This document shows positions 5,105-5,132 of a DNA stretch of 5,132 nt, one piece after another. The stretch is taken from positions 1 to 5,132 of the forward strand of contig JANTFY010000183.1 in assembly GCA_024763185.1 (NCBI GenBank). The letters are read 5' to 3'. The DNA is from Gammaproteobacteria bacterium. GTDB lineage: Bacteria > Pseudomonadota > Gammaproteobacteria > GCA-001735895. The translations under genes and the position numbers were made by a program. The first letter of the stretch is position 1, and the number at the start of each line of letters is the position of its first letter. Below the pieces are notes generated by a model. It had not been told where the DNA came from. It searched no databases and saw only the letters and a program-made list of their open reading frames with translations.

Positions 5105-5132
5105 AGATCCTTCCGGTCACGATCTTGCGAAA

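Noticed and set aside
5103..5132. End of a convergent minus-strand gene (nine codons, then TAA at 5105-5103)
   Set aside because: Only nine codons are visible and another minus frame is also open there; it could be real but cannot be supported from this window.

Overview
The window looks like chromosomal DNA of a Gram-negative bacterium, most likely a gammaproteobacterium. The signs are a selenide dikinase of the fused oxidoreductase-SelD type, a SyrD/PvdE-type ABC exporter, sigma70-like promoter hexamers and AGGAG-type ribosome binding sites. This placement is inferred from gene families; nothing here fixes a genus. I see no rRNA, tRNA, CRISPR array, insertion sequence or phage gene.

Layout, left to right. 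Bases 1-85 hold the start of a small membrane-type protein on the minus strand, cut by the window edge. Its AT-rich upstream region (about 86-220) contains a promoter with a perfect TATAAT, a strong dyad over that promoter, and a stem-loop at the predicted transcript start. Bases 315-2576 (minus) encode a 753-residue protein joining an FAD/NAD(P)-binding oxidoreductase to selenide, water dikinase (SelD). Its ribosome binding site is part of a 7-bp inverted repeat. Bases 2577-3051 form the divergent intergenic region, which contains a possible 30-codon ORF (2933-3025). Bases 3052-4677 (plus) encode a cyclic-peptide-export-type ABC transporter with fused membrane and ATPase domains. Bases 4678-4832 carry a second promoter with two 20-bp dyads. 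Bases 4833-5045 (plus) encode a 70-residue protein with one predicted membrane segment and a charged helical tail, closed by a clear intrinsic terminator at 5061-5104.

How the genes may relate. SelD makes selenophosphate for selenocysteine tRNA, 2-selenouridine tRNA or selenium cofactors, but none of the user genes (selA, selB, selU) is visible. The exporter belongs to a family that moves cyclic or nonribosomal peptides out of the cytoplasm, but no biosynthetic gene is visible, so its cargo is unknown. The least expected signal is that the two small membrane-protein genes at opposite ends share a layout: a TATATG/CATATA dyad over the promoter, a stem-loop near the predicted transcript start, an untranslated leader of about 60-65 nt, the ribosome binding site AGGAGATT, and a short hydrophobic N-terminus. 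This suggests, but does not prove, a common type of control.
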